64,000 bases of DNA from Eublepharis macularius. Its lineage: Eukaryota > Chordata > Lepidosauria > Squamata > Eublepharidae. The position numbers and the translations under genes are program-made. Location: the NCBI RefSeq assembly GCF_028583425.1, contig NC_072797.1:22292001-22356000 (forward strand), given 5' to 3'. Positions 46,066 to 56,275 of the stretch are shown one piece after another. Position 1 is the stretch's first letter. Each line of letters starts with the position of its first letter. The notes under the pieces are model-generated. The model did not search any database, was not told the DNA's origin, and saw only the letters and a list, made by a program, of their open reading frames with translations.

Positions 46066-46300
46066 CCAGAGGAGTTAGCCATGTTAGTTTGTAGTAGCAA
46101 AATAGTAAACAGTCCAGTAGCACCTTTAAGACTAACCAACTTTATTGTAGCATAAGCTTTCAAGAACCGCCGCTCTCTTAGTCACATGCAAGTTAATAGG
46201 CTTCCCAGCTCTTGCATCTGATGAAGAGAGCTGTGGTTCTCGAAAGCTTATGCTACAACAAAGCTGGTTAGTCTTAAAGGTGCTACTGGACTCTTTACTG
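46066..46300. mobile_element. Fold-back element, AGCTTATGC family, tandem pair member 2
   Basis: Left arm CAGTCCAGTAGCACCTTTAA and TTTATTGTAGCATAAGCTTT; right arm CTCGAAAGCTTATGCTACAA and CTTAAAGGTGCTACTGGACT. Flanked by TTTTAATGTT on the left (shared with member 1) and TTTTCATGTT on the right (46,301-46,310). Confidence 0.8.
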
Positions 46301-46374
46301 TTTTCATGTTGTATTTCTGTTTTGGATTTTGTGTGTACCACGGACAGGTACAAATTAATATGCAATGCTATACA

Positions 46375-46560
46375 TATTGAATTAGACCACTGGTCCATCT
46401 CACAGTAGTGGCACTGATGGGCAGCGGTTTCTGTGCTCCAAAGCGGAGAAAGATCTTTCCAACCTGCTACCTGACACTATTTTAACTGCAGTTGCCGGGG
46501 ATTGAGGGACCTTCTGCTTGCTAAGCAGGCGTTCTTCTGTTGAGCCATGGCTCTTCCCTG
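46375..46560 (-). mobile_element. tRNA-derived SINE, antisense
   Basis: ATTGAATTAGACCACTGGTC, GTTGCCGGGGATTGAGGGAC and TTGAGCCATGGCTCTTCCC; complementary to the family at 18,186. Confidence 0.75.
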
Positions 46561-46673
46561 CGAGAACTCTCTAATTAAGAAGCCCCTACTGCTAGATGGA
46601 ACGACGGGGGGATTCTTCCTTGCACTTTTAAAAAATGCATCATCATCTTTCCCCCCCCTTTCTCTCTCACCAG

Positions 46674-46823
46674 ATAAATGATATGTCTAAGGAAGTTTCT
46701 AAATTAAAGGAAGCGTTGAACAGCCTCTCCCAGCTTTCCTATTCGACTGGTACTCCCAAAAGGCAAAGCCAGCAGCTGGAACTGCTGCAACAGCAAGTCA
46801 GGCAGCTGCAAAACCAGCTCACT
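46674..46823 (+). CDS. RAI14: RAI14 exon n: coiled coil with polyglutamine-like patch
   Basis: Residues 873-922, [20 protein letters not shown] through [20 protein letters not shown] to [10 protein letters not shown]. Exactly 50 codons in phase 0. Nearly identical to the mammalian exon ([20 protein letters not shown]). The acceptor follows a CCCCCCCCTTTCTCTCTCACCAG tract and the donor is GTAAGT. Confidence 0.96.
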
Positions 46824-46984
46824 GTAAGTGAATGGGATTCCTGGCTCTGCAGATAAGCTGTGGTTTAGTATCTTCTGCTTGGCTGCTCCGGTCTTTTGCA
46901 CAGTGAAAATGAGTACTGAAATATTCCCAACCTCTTCTGAAAGCATCCGGCAGTATTAAATGTTTGAAAGGCTGTCATTTGGAG

Positions 46985-47278
46985 GAGGGCAAGGAGCTGT
47001 TCCTGTTGGCAGCAGAGGGTAGGACCCAAAGCAACGGGCTTAAATTACATGCACAAAGGTACCGGCTGGATATTAGGAAAAACTTTTTCACGGTCAGAGT
47101 AGTTCAAAAGTGGAATCAGCTGCCTAGGGAGGTGGTGAGCTCCCCTTCACTGGCAGTTTTCAAGAAGAGGCTGGATGAATATTTGTCAGGGATGCTTTAG
47201 GCTCATCCTGCACTGGGCAGGGGGTTGGACTAGATGGTCTGTACGGCCCCTTCCAACTCTATAATTCTATGATTCTGT
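46985..47278 (+). mobile_element. CR1 LINE, 3' end
   Basis: The + frame reads RLDIRKNFFTVRVVQKWNQL, then PREVVSSPSLAVFKKRLDEY and a stop: the CR1 ORF2 C-terminus. After it, CAGGGGGTTGGACTAGATGG and TATAATTCTATGATTCTG is the CR1 terminal motif. Confidence 0.93.
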
Positions 47279-47316
47279 TTGCTATGATTCCTCAGGGAAG
47301 GAGGGCAGTGAAGGCC

Positions 47317-47535
47317 AGCCTGGTTTAGTGGTTAAGGTGTCAGACCAGGATCTGGGAGGCCCAGGTTCGAATCTCCGCTCTTCCATGGAAGACACTTGCA
47401 CGTAGTCTCTCAGCCTAACCCTACCTTACAGGGTGGTGGTTGTGAGGATAAAATGGAAGAGAGGAGAACAGTATAATCTGCCCTGAATTCCTGTTGGGAA
47501 GAAAGTGGAGGCGTATAAATGAAATAAATAAGTAA
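47317..47535 (+). mobile_element. CORE-type SINE, sense
   Basis: GGCCAGCCTGGTTTAGTGGT, GGCCCAGGTTCGAATCTCCG, GTGGTTGTGAGGATAAAATG and AAATGAAATAAATAAG. Confidence 0.85.
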
Positions 47536-47929
47536 ACAATGACCTTCAGATCCGGGCATATTTCCTGCATTACTGAAGTCACTCCATGGTGTTCTCTTCT
47601 TTCTGCAGCGCAGGTGTTGTCTTGAATGAGCAGGACATTCTGCCATGATTGCCAATCTTGATTTCCCCCCCCCCTTTAAAGTGGAAAGAATTGCATGAAC
47701 CAGGCATCCGTGTAATTGGGAGTCTCGTGCCTGGTGCAAGAGAGGAGTACACCAGTTCTCTGTGACATGAAGTTTATAATAAGTGGACTGGGGCATAATA
47801 CTTCAGTAGTGGCATCTGTCTTCTGTCTTTCTAGAGAGTAAAGATCTGTCCAGGGCTGGCTAAAACAGAATAGAAACCCCTCCCCCTCCAAAAGAACCAC
47901 CAGGAAATAACTTGTACCAGTTTGGTGAG

Positions 47930-48145
47930 CCAGTTTGGTGTACTGGTTAAGAGTGTGGGACTCTAATCTGGAGAGCCAGGTTGGATTCCCCACTCCTCCA
48001 CTTGAAGCCAGCTGGGTGACCTTGGACTAGTCACAGCTCTCTGGAGCTCTCTCAGCCCCACCCACCTCACAGGGTGTTTTGTTGTGGGGATAATAGTCCT
48101 GAAGGGCGGTATATAAATCGAATGTTGTTGTTGTTATTATTCTTT
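47930..48145 (+). mobile_element. MIR/CORE-type SINE, sense
   Basis: GTGAGCCAGTTTGGTGTACT, AGCTGGGTGACCTTGGACTA, GGGCGGTATATAAATCGAAT and a GTT/ATT tail. It lacks the CTGAGTGGGCATTAAG segment present at 42,724. Confidence 0.88.
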
Positions 48146-48254
48146 TAGTAACTTAGCTGTGTCTCCGTGGCAGGAAGCTGCCCCATGTTTGGAGAAGACT
48201 AGTTTTGTCTTGTTCTCAGGCTGCAATGGAGACTATATTTGTTTTTAAATCAGT

Positions 48255-48450
48255 TTTAGGGCTTTTTATGCAGAATTCCCTTAACTCCGAACTGCACAAA
48301 GGCTTAAAGCTGCATTGGATAATGCCCTCTCAATGCACTGTAGCAGTCATCTGCAGTTAGAGTTTCCAGTTTCACACAGAAAAATCTGTCTGCAAAAGAT
48401 TGCTAGAGTGGAACTGAGAATGCATTATCCAAAAAATGTGTGAAAGCAGC
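48255..48450. repeat. MITE relic with TGCATTATCCA ends
   Basis: GCTGCATTGGATAATGCCCT and GAGAATGCATTATCCAAAAA are inverted, with TGTGTGAAAGCAGCC outside. Related to the clearer copy at 54,325. Confidence 0.55.
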
Positions 48451-49650
48451 CTATGTCATGATACGAAAACCATAGATCGGCCATGCAGCGCAGCTGCTGT
48501 TTAGTGCAACAGAATCCGGTGTCCTTGCATGGCATCAGCGTTCCACAATTTCCCCATGTTCGCTGCTGGCAAGGTAAAGCCTTAACCGAGACCTGAAGGG
48601 CATATTATACTGAAGCCACAGGTATCCACGATTAGATGTGACCCTTTCCACTGCAAAGCACCCTCTGGGAGGACACTTTGCAACAGAGGACAGGTTGACG
48701 GGTGCTTTACCCCACCCCCTCCAGTGCTTCACATTTGTATTTCCCTTGGGTGCATGGGACCAGAACGTCCTCGGGGTGGGGAGCTGCTGAGAAAAAAGCT
48801 TTTCAGGGGAGAAGCAGCTGGAAAGGAAAGAACTGAGCCCTTCCTGCCCCCTTCTCCACAACAAGCTGCCTTATCTCAAGGACATTTTGGCTTTGTTGAT
48901 CCTGTAGAGATAAGAGAGATAAATGTTTTAAATAAACAAATGGAAGTGGGGCCTTCGGCTATGGTGATGTGACCTTCGTACTTAATTTGGCTCGTTGCAC
49001 GCTAGCTGTTAATGACGGCACAATCACATTAAATGAATCGCTGCTGTATTCTGGAATAGAGCTGATGGTATCCCGTGACTAAACTCCAGGCTCCATGCTG
49101 CCCAGTTTATTTTCATGAGGGTATGCATCCAGTAAAGAAGTTGTTCTCAGGCCTGGGCACTGTAAAGTGTATTTATTAGAAATTGCTAATATTTGGAATG
49201 TGGGGACAAGAAGAGTGGACTAAAATTAGGATGCTCTCCGTCCTCCAATCTATGTTTTCATTGTCCTGCACAGTCCTGACAGATTCTGTGGTATTTGTTG
49301 AAGGTTTCCATTGCATAGAGAGAAAAAAATTAATCTCAGTAACTGACTTAAAATAGGCTGCCTTGGCAGGCTATGATGAGCAAGTGAATACAGGATCGGG
49401 GCAGATGAAGCTAGAAAATAAAGCAGGATCCATCCCTTGCTTCATCTCCAGGCCATACAAGCATCCACACACCAGTATGTTGTGATGGATTGAAGTTGTA
49501 AGCTGTTTTGCGGAGCCAGACGGGCTAAGAAGCTAGGTTCAGTAATTGACAGAAAGGGGGAGAAGAAAATCAAACACGTCCTTCTGAAATGTCAGTGCAT
49601 GGTTGATTATATGCATGTGTGTGCCTTGACCCTATAATCTTTATTTTTAG
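48451..49650. other. RAI14 intron before exon o, unassigned
   Basis: No supported exon or repeat. Confidence 0.4.
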
Positions 49651-49716
49651 GAAACAAAGAAGCAACACCAGGAGATTGTATCTGTTTACAGGACACATCT
49701 GCTCTATGCTGTGCAG
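49651..49716 (+). CDS. RAI14: RAI14 exon o: end of coiled coil
   Basis: Residues 923-944, ETKKQHQEIVSVYRTHLLYA then VQ, matching human [20 protein letters not shown]. 22 codons in phase 0. The acceptor is TTTATTTTTAG and the donor GTAAGA. Confidence 0.95.
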
Positions 49717-49956
49717 GTAAGAGAACATTCTTAAGGCATATCCCTTGGACTGGTTGATCAGCTCATGAAAATCAACCCTTTTCTTTTGCAAGCATATAAA
49801 AAAAGGTAGTATTTAAATTAGGGTTTGTAAAAGCTCATTCTGACTCGGCGGGGGGGGGGGGGCTTTCTAATTTAAATTTGGAAGGAATATTTTGCAGTCA
49901 TGTCCCTGTCAGGGTTGCTAATATCTGTGTTTTTTAATTCTTTAATTTTTTTCTAG

Positions 49957-50058
49957 GGCCAAATGGATGAAGATGTCCAGAAAGTGCTTAAGCAGATATT
50001 AACGATGTGCAAAACTCAGTCACAGAAGAAAAGCGAAACGGTTTTTGTGGATCCCTGA
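49957..50058 (+). CDS. RAI14: RAI14 terminal coding exon
   Basis: Residues 945-977, [20 protein letters not shown] then [13 protein letters not shown] and a TGA stop. The human protein, as I recall it, stops after QSQKK, so this reptile reads eight residues further (SETVFVDP). The acceptor follows a T-rich tract ending TTTCTAG. The 3'UTR follows directly. Confidence 0.95.
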   Translation, partial: GQMDEDVQKVLKQILTMCKTQSQKKSETVFVDP

Positions 50059-51860
50059 TGTTGCCTGCTGTCTTGTTTGGAGACTTGCCTTAAAATGAGA
50101 TTTCAGTGGCAACCCCCTTGCAGCGAATTATCATCCGTTTCTGCCGCTCTTCTTACTTCCATTTGTATGTCCTATGAGCTAAGTCATCATCGTATCTGCC
50201 CTTGCTCCCGTAAAGTTTCCAGAATTCCATTTTTGGGTGTGTTTCTCCAGAAATTGCCATGACTTTTAAATCAGGGGGTCAGAGTCTGACCAACAGTATT
50301 AGGAAGTGTCTTGATACTTCCTGTGGTTCTAATGCATTAGTGCAAACGATGGAAGTCCCAGTATGCTGTGTTGCATCTCTGGTTGCACAGAAGAAATTGC
50401 ACCATTGGGGGGTGGAGGCAGAGAATGATAATTCAGTTCTTGCTTATTAAATGAGGGAGAAGCCACCTTCTCTGTACATTTATGACCCTTGGATGTTGGG
50501 TGTAATAGTAGATGCAACTTCTGATTCTAATTTACCAGTCAAACCTTTTGGCCTTGTTAATTGAAAGGAGAAAAAAGCCAAGTTTCTTAAGTGACCAGTC
50601 GGCTAAAGCCAGCCACAGTGTGTCTTTATCTTTACGTGGACCATTGATACATACCAAGTAGGTAATATAAAGTGTAGGCATGTACTAAATCCAGGTAAAT
50701 GAACTGCTAACTCAGCTAAAACCTCAGTTTCTATATCCAGTAGTAGGTCAAGCTAACTATGCAAATCCTTGCAAGTGCTGTTGGCTGCGGAGCTCAGGAG
50801 AAGAAAAACGAACGTTCTGAATAACCACCAAGAGATCTGAACAAACTCATGATGTTTACAGTGAGCGCTGTTGTCTCACGGATCCTAACCTCACTTTTGT
50901 AAAAGATCTTCTCTTCAATATATTTTTACTGGCCCTCAGATTTAGAAATGTTTTTGTAACTAAAGCCATTTGCTGTGTAGCTTCCCTCCCCTTCCTTTGC
51001 AGTAGACTTTATTATCAAACACTTCCGACTTGTTGCCTTTTTGCCGTCTTTCTCGCTTATCCCAGCGTACCAGCAGTTGTGCAAGACATTCTTTCCTGGC
51101 CCCTGTCTAGAAAAGGCTGTAGTAAAATATTCACTGCCAGTATGTCCCATATTAAAGAAGGATGAGGAACGGCTTACTACGCTCTTTTTTTTAAAAAAGC
51201 CAAACGTTATAACAGCTTGAAGCACAGGCCAGCCTCGATTGTCTGTGTTTCATCTCAAACGGCTGTTTGCCACATTATTTATGTAATACAGGAGTGCTCC
51301 TGGAAACAGTTTCTGTAAGTCACCTAGTCCAAAAAGCAAACGCTTTTGTGTGATATGTATGTGCACGGCCCCTGGTAAAGACAAGCGTTACTAGCACATT
51401 TTATTACAAATAGTAATGTTTTAATCCTATCTCACCTGCTATTCTTTATTGCAGATTTAGACTATAAACCAATTTTGAAACTTGTTTAACCACTATGGCC
51501 CTTCCCAAAGTACTGTGGGAATTGTAGATTTTAGAGGACACCATGAATACTTAGTCAGAAAAACCTCTAATAAAATTCCTAGGAGCCAATGAAAGGGGTT
51601 GGGGGGGGGGAGGGTTCAAAACTGGATTACATTTCATACGTAGACACGCTTGCAGGAGCACTTCGTACTGTAAAAATTTAATGTAGAGAATCGGAGACCC
51701 TCATCTATAGTCTTTAAGTAGAACTGAAATTCAGGAGAGGTGCAGTATACAAGCTCTCTATCAGAGCACCATAGGAGAGAATGCCTGAACCATGCACTCA
51801 TGCACAGGTATGTGCTAAAGGGAATGACTATTGTGATTGGCATATCTCTTCACATAGAGT

Positions 51861-51977
51861 GCTGGCTCTAGCACTGGCTTCTACTGGCGGAGCTGTGGCT
51901 ACTGCAGAAGTTACCAGTGCGCTGGCTCTAGCACTGGCTTCTACTGGCGGAGCTGTGGCTACTGCAGAAGTTACCAG
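51861..51977. repeat. 60-bp tandem duplication in the RAI14 3'UTR
   Basis: Two copies starting GCTGGCTCTAGCACTGGC, at 51,861 and 51,921, identical over 57 bases; the last three bases differ (TGC at the end of copy 1, CAT after copy 2). The unit is a multiple of three, so a spurious reading frame with a 20-residue repeat runs through it. Near-perfect identity suggests a recent duplication. Confidence 0.95.
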
Positions 51978-52286
51978 CATTCTATAAGTGAAGTATCGCG
52001 GCATGGAACTGTGTGGAGTCTCCAGTGCCGCCGGATCACGAGATTGCTGTGCACTGCCCACTTTTTAAATTTTTTTAACAGTGGCCGTGCCTAAATGAGT
52101 TTCATAGGATTTCTTAGGCCTTGAGTTTTCTCTCCTTGGTTTTAACCAATTCCTATTAATTTTGGACAGTATTTTGTAGTTAGGCACCCTTTTTCTGAAA
52201 ACAAAAAATGCTCCAAAGAAATGTGAACACTTTGCTGCAGCACTTACGAAAACAAAGACACAATTAACACATCTAAAAGTATTGCC

Positions 52287-52292
52287 AATAAA
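52287..52292 (+). promoter_or_regulatory. Proximal polyadenylation signal of RAI14
   Basis: Perfect AATAAA about 190 bp before the distal signal. The downstream sequence is less GT-rich, so it is probably a minor site. Confidence 0.5.
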
Positions 52293-52475
52293 ATGCTGCC
52301 AAGTATAAAACTTGAGGAACCATTTTGTAGGTTGCCTGACAAAAACCTTAGCTTTTTATCTTGTTTTGTTTACGTGTATTTATTACAGTTATCATTGTGA
52401 GACGTTGGAAATTGTACACTATAGCTTAGTGACTGTCCTTTATATGTAATTTTACAAAAGTTTCCTTATTCAACA

Positions 52476-52481
52476 AATAAA
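52476..52481 (+). promoter_or_regulatory. Distal polyadenylation signal of RAI14
   Basis: AATAAA followed within 30 bp by TCTTTTTTTT and then TGCTGTGTTTATGC, a U/GU-rich downstream element. Interspersed repeats resume by about 52,750, marking the end of the transcript region. Confidence 0.75.
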
Positions 52482-52749
52482 TGGTCTTTTTTTTAAAAAA
52501 AAATGCTGTGTTTATGCTTTGGTTCATTCTCTTAGCTTTTCGTTTTGTATGAGGGCAGGATAGGAATCTTGAGAGGGAAAGCTCCCCTGACAGCCTATGT
52601 TTGTCTGTGACAAGAACCAGACAAAAAGCCCCCTGACTCAAAAGCCCCCACACCCCTCGCAGGCAACTGGAATACTGAAGATTTCCTAGCTCTGTCTAAC
52701 ACTACTTATGATATCTGAATTGGGAGAAATGACAGATTACTGTGTTGTT

Positions 52750-52950
52750 AATTGTAGTACATTTTAATTTATTCCTTCCTCCGGTTATTTTGCGTCCCTC
52801 CATTTTATCCTCACAACGACCATGTGGGGTAGGTTAGGCTGAGAGTGTGACTGGCCCAAGATCACCCAGTGCGCTTCCGTGGCAATGGGGGGATTTGAAC
52901 CCGGGTCCCCCAGATCCTAGTCTGACATTCTAATCACTCCCCCACAATTG
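52750..52950 (-). mobile_element. CORE-type SINE, antisense
   Basis: CCATTTTATCCTCACAACGA, TGTGGGGTAGGTTAGGCTGA, GATTTGAACCCGGGTCCCCC and TCTGACATTCTAATCACTCC. First repeat beyond the RAI14 3'UTR. Confidence 0.85.
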
Positions 52951-53159
52951 GCTATCTGAATAAACCAAGATTCTATGCAACAACTGAATTCTAGTTTAAA
53001 ATCCCATCCGTAAGGAACAAAAACTAAACCACAATCTGTTGCATTCCCCAATAACGACAAATTATGCCCTGGCCTTACACATACATGAAGCTGGATGAAG
53101 TGCTAGAATTGTGTAGCAGAATGGGTTGTACCACTTTCAACTGCAGAAAGAAAGAGGAG

Positions 53160-53285
53160 TTGTGTTTTTATTGCTGGTGAAAAGAGCAAGAAAAGAGCAC
53201 CTATCAGACTAACATAATTTGTGGTAAGGTATGAGCTTTTGTAAGTCACAGCTCACTTCTTCAGATACTTTGTCAGATTTTTATT
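53160..53285 (+). repeat. Fold-back family AGCTTATGC, left arm
   Basis: AAAGAGCACCTATCAGACTA, GGTAAGGTATGAGCTTTTGT and CACAGCTCACTTCTTCAGAT. Confidence 0.65.
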
Positions 53286-53864
53286 GTTACAATGAAAAAA
53301 CTGCTACTGCAGGCAGAAAACACTTAATAGAGAGAGAGCCTATTCTAGCCCTTGACATGGTGTACTAGTTTTCCCTTTCCAGATAATCATTGAATTGATT
53401 TATTTAAAACATTTATATGCTGCCTTTCAACCCAAAATGGGGTTGCCAAGGCAGCAAACAACAAATACTAAAACATTGAAATAACCTTTAAACGTATATA
53501 TAAACACAATAAAACATTTAGACATATAAACACACACACAAACCAGGGAGGAGGCCAATAAGAATTTTCTTGGGGGTACGCCAAATGAAAGACTTCACCC
53601 GCTGGCCAAAGACAATGACAGAGGGAGACAGGCAAATCTCTTTGGGGTGGGAGTTCCAAAGTTTTGGTGCCATGACCGAGAATGCTCTTTTTCAGGTTGC
53701 TACCCACCGAGCCTCAGATGGTGGGAACACCCGAAGCAAGGCCTCCGAGGGTGACCGGAGTGGAGGGGAAGGTTCATATGAGCAAAGGTATGTTGATCCC
53801 AAGCCATAGATGGCTTTAAAAAGACCAGCAGCTTGTACTGGGCATGGAAGCAAACTGGGAGCCG

Positions 53865-53904
53865 GTGTAGGTGGAACAAGACTGGAGTCTTGTTCCACCT
53901 ACAC
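53865..53904. repeat. Perfect 19-bp inverted repeat, 2-bp loop
   Basis: GTGTAGGTGGAACAAGACT, GG, then its exact reverse complement. Inside the L2-like relic. Confidence 0.95.
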
Positions 53905-54324
53905 TAGAGTCTACAACCCATTCCAGTTGACACTCTGGCCAGAGCATTCTGTACCGCTTGCCGTTTCTGGACAATCTTCAAGGGCAGACTACATTGCTTC
54001 CAATCTAGATGTTACCAGGGCAGGCACCACAGTGGCAAGATCTTACCCATCCAGGAAGGGCCGCAGCTGGCTCACCAGAAAGGCTCTTCTGGCCACCACT
54101 GCTACTTCTTTATCCAACAGGCAGTCTTAAGTCCAGCAGCACTCCCAAGCGACAAACCTGCTCCTTCAGAGGCAATGCAATCCCACCCCAAACAGGAGAG
54201 GTCCCTGTTCCTGGATCAAACCTTCCCCCCACCAATAGCGCCTCTGTTTTGTCAGGATTAAGTTTCAGCTTGTTAGCCCTCATCCATCCTAAAACAGCCT
54301 CCAGGGACTTGGTTTTTTGCTGAT

Positions 54325-54452
54325 TCCGCACACGTTGGATAATGCACTTTATCAATCGTTTGAGGTGGATTTTTTGTTCCGCACACAAAAAAATCCATTC
54401 CAAATGATCTATAAAGAGGATTGGAAGTGCATTATCCAACGTGTGCGGAATA
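54325..54452. mobile_element. MITE with ATTCCGCACACGTTGG ends
   Basis: ATTCCGCACACGTTGGATAA with TGCACTT at the left and AAGTGCATTATCCAACGTGT with GCGGAAT at the right are inverted, about 27 bp. It splits the L2-like reverse transcriptase, so it inserted later. No target duplication could be fixed. Confidence 0.8.
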
Positions 54453-54840
54453 CAAAATAGTTGCCACAGCCCCCTGGGATCTGCTGGAAGAACGAGATAG
54501 CTCCACATGCTGGTGCCAACTCAACCCAAATCTCTAGAAGACCTCTCCCAGCAGCTTTTCATAGATGTTGAAAAAGATGGAGGGCAAGATAGAACCTTGG
54601 GGGAGCCCATACATAGGTAAGAGGCCAAGGGGCAGAGCAGCAGTCCCCCAGCAACCACACTCTGAAATCTACCTTCGAGGTAGGACCAAGACCACCACAA
54701 AACGGTGCCTCCCAGTCCCAAACCTGAAAGACGGTCTAGATGGACTGTCATCGCTGGTATCAAAAGCCACTGAGAGGTATAGGAGAATTAACAGGGTTGC
54801 ACTACCCGTGTCCATCTCCCAGCATAAAACATTAAGGTAG

Positions 54841-55640
54841 GGATCTCTAAAAAAGACAGCAACATCTCAGTAGCGGTGTAGTCAATTCCACCATTTCAGT
54901 GAGTTCCTGTTGCTTGGCTAGCTAGAACCAGCATTCGGGGCGGGGGACTGAGCTGGAGGGCTCCCTAGTCCATGATGTTTAAATGCACTTGGTGCTTCAG
55001 CTGTGGGGCCGTTGTGGGTGAGGCAGAGGGGGGAATGGTAGCAAGGCTACAATTGTTAACATCTACTTTTCATGAGTTTTTTTGTTTCATTCAAGTTGAA
55101 GGGACCGTTCCTCACTGATTAAAAAACAAACTAACTAACCCACTAAGATTATGCTTCACTTTCTGTTTTGTGTGTAACTGGCACTAGTTTTGTGTTTTGT
55201 GAAAGCAGCGTGCAAAATAGTGCCTGAATGGTGCACTGGGATCTTAGCTTGAATCTCCAGCCAGCCACAATTCCCACTGCACAATCTTGCACCAGTCAAA
55301 CTTTCTCAGCTTAGCCCACCTCACAGGATAGCTGTGATGATGAAATGGAGGGGTACGGCTAGGTACGTAGCTAGGATAAAAAGTAAGTACAGTCTTGATT
55401 TTTTTTTTATTGCCTAGTCTCAGAGCAATGTTGGCTTCTTCTAGGAGCAGAATTTAAGGAGGGCCTCGCCACTCCTACTGAATTTGTGGGCCCCGCCTAG
55501 CAAGTTGTTCTTACTGGACTTCTCATTTAACCATTTTACTTGTATCAAGTTAACAGAAAAATATTTAGAGAATTAAAATTTCACATTATTTTAATCAAAA
55601 GATTATATACACATCCGTAAACTGTTATTGACTTCATCCC
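54841..55640. other. Intergenic, mostly unassigned
   Basis: A decayed CORE-type SINE may lie at 55,195-55,365 (TTGAATCTCCAGCCAGCCAC, GATAGCTGTGATGATGAAAT). No promoter-like CpG cluster seen. Confidence 0.4.
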
Positions 55641-55644
55641 ACTG

Positions 55645-56262
55645 GTTGCCAGTTCCAGGTGGGGACTAGAGATGGGCACGAACCAGGGAAAAACGAACCG
55701 TGCGGTTTGTGGTTCGCCACATTTCACGAACCACAAACTTTCACAAACCTGCCCCGGTTCACGAATTGGTTCGGTTTTGTTCGTGAAAATGTGACTTCTG
55801 GGCCAGCAAATCACCACTTCCGGTTCAGCAGAAGGTCACTTCCAGGCCAGGTCTGCAGGAAGTCCATCCCCTGTTGCCTAGGAAACTGATTGATTGGCGC
55901 CAGGCTGTCTGCAGTGATGAACCAAAAAATGAACCAAATGAACCAGCTTAAAGTTCGTGGTGGTTCGTCAGAAATGGGCTCTGATGAACTGCTGGTTCAC
56001 GAACAACGAACCAGCCTGGTTCATGCTGAATTTTGGTTTGTATTTCGGTTCGTGCCCATCTCTAGTGGTGACTAGAGACCTCCTGGAATTATGGCTGATC
56101 TCCAAGAAACAAATCAATTCCTCTGGAAAAAATGGCTGCTTTGGAGGGTGAACCCTATGGCATTACACACTACTGAGGCTCCTCCCCTTTCCCCAAACCC
56201 TGCCTTCTCCAGTCTCCACCCCTCAAATCTCCAGAATTTCCTGATCTGGAGTTGGCCACCTC
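55645..56262. mobile_element. hAT MITE family B relic, split by another MITE
   Basis: TGGTTGCCAGTTCCAGGTGG on the left and TAGAGACCTCCTGGAATTAT, AAAAATGGCTGCTTTGGAGG on the right join into one copy of the 30,221 family. The centre, 55,667-56,064, is a different element. Confidence 0.85.
55667..56064. mobile_element. hAT MITE family C, nested
   Basis: Ends TAGAGATGGGCACGAACC and GGTTCGTGCCCATCTCTA are exact inverses. The interior is full of GGTTCG and CGAACC words. Flanking 8-mers GTGGGGAC (55,659-55,666) and GTGGTGAC (56,065-56,072) differ at one base: a hAT-type duplication. 398 bp. Confidence 0.9.
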
Positions 56263-56275
56263 CCTCATGGTACTA

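Larger units (their letters stand above)
7348..52500 (+). other. RAI14: RAI14 gene (ankycorbin), 16 exons, 5' end missing
   Basis: The joined exons encode 977 residues that match my memory of vertebrate RAI14 along its whole length: ankyrin repeats, a KKRK plus polyproline linker, then a long coiled coil ending in a conserved tail ([20 protein letters not shown]). RAI14 is a cytoplasmic, cortical-actin and stress-fibre-associated protein, first described as retinoic-acid-induced in retinal pigment epithelium; its ankyrin repeats and coiled coil are linked to membrane and actin organisation. Every intron here has GT-AG ends and the phases add up to an open frame. The human protein is about 980 residues; here the visible part plus about 12 missing N-terminal residues (short first coding exon, not found in the window) would give about 989. 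The human neighbour TTC23L follows in the same orientation, supporting orthology over a related ankyrin/coiled-coil gene such as UACA. Residue numbers in the exon entries count from the first codon visible in the window. Confidence 0.96.
50059..52500 (+). other. RAI14: RAI14 3'UTR
   Basis: About 2.4 kb without recognisable transposons, in contrast to the introns, as expected of a retained 3'UTR. It is A/T-rich with scattered ATTTA-like and TTTTTTAAAAAA runs. It contains a G-run near 51,602 and a 60-bp tandem duplication at 51,861. The end is inferred from the distal AATAAA at 52,476 and the GT/T-rich stretch just after it. Confidence 0.8.
53397..54840 (-). mobile_element. L2-like LINE with partial reverse transcriptase
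   Basis: Minus strand, 5' to 3': a frame-broken GLGGTVLWWSWSYLEGRFQS near 54,700, WMRANKLKLNPDKTEALLVG near 54,260 and LPLKEQVCRLGVLLDLRLPV near 54,140 (reverse transcriptase core to thumb), then tail CTTTCAACCCAAAATGGGGT at 53,425. It is interrupted by a MITE at 54,325-54,452 and by stops. The longest L2 relic here. Confidence 0.85.

Noticed and set aside
46964..47200. 78-codon plus-strand protein between RAI14 exons
   Set aside because: CR1 ORF2 terminus; it is not an additional RAI14 exon.
51781..51987. Frame with a duplicated 20-residue alanine-rich segment
   Set aside because: Lies in the RAI14 3'UTR and is created by the 60-bp duplication. No start context or homology.
54110..54508. 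132-codon minus-strand protein
   Set aside because: L2-like reverse transcriptase fragment interrupted by a MITE, with no intact element around it.
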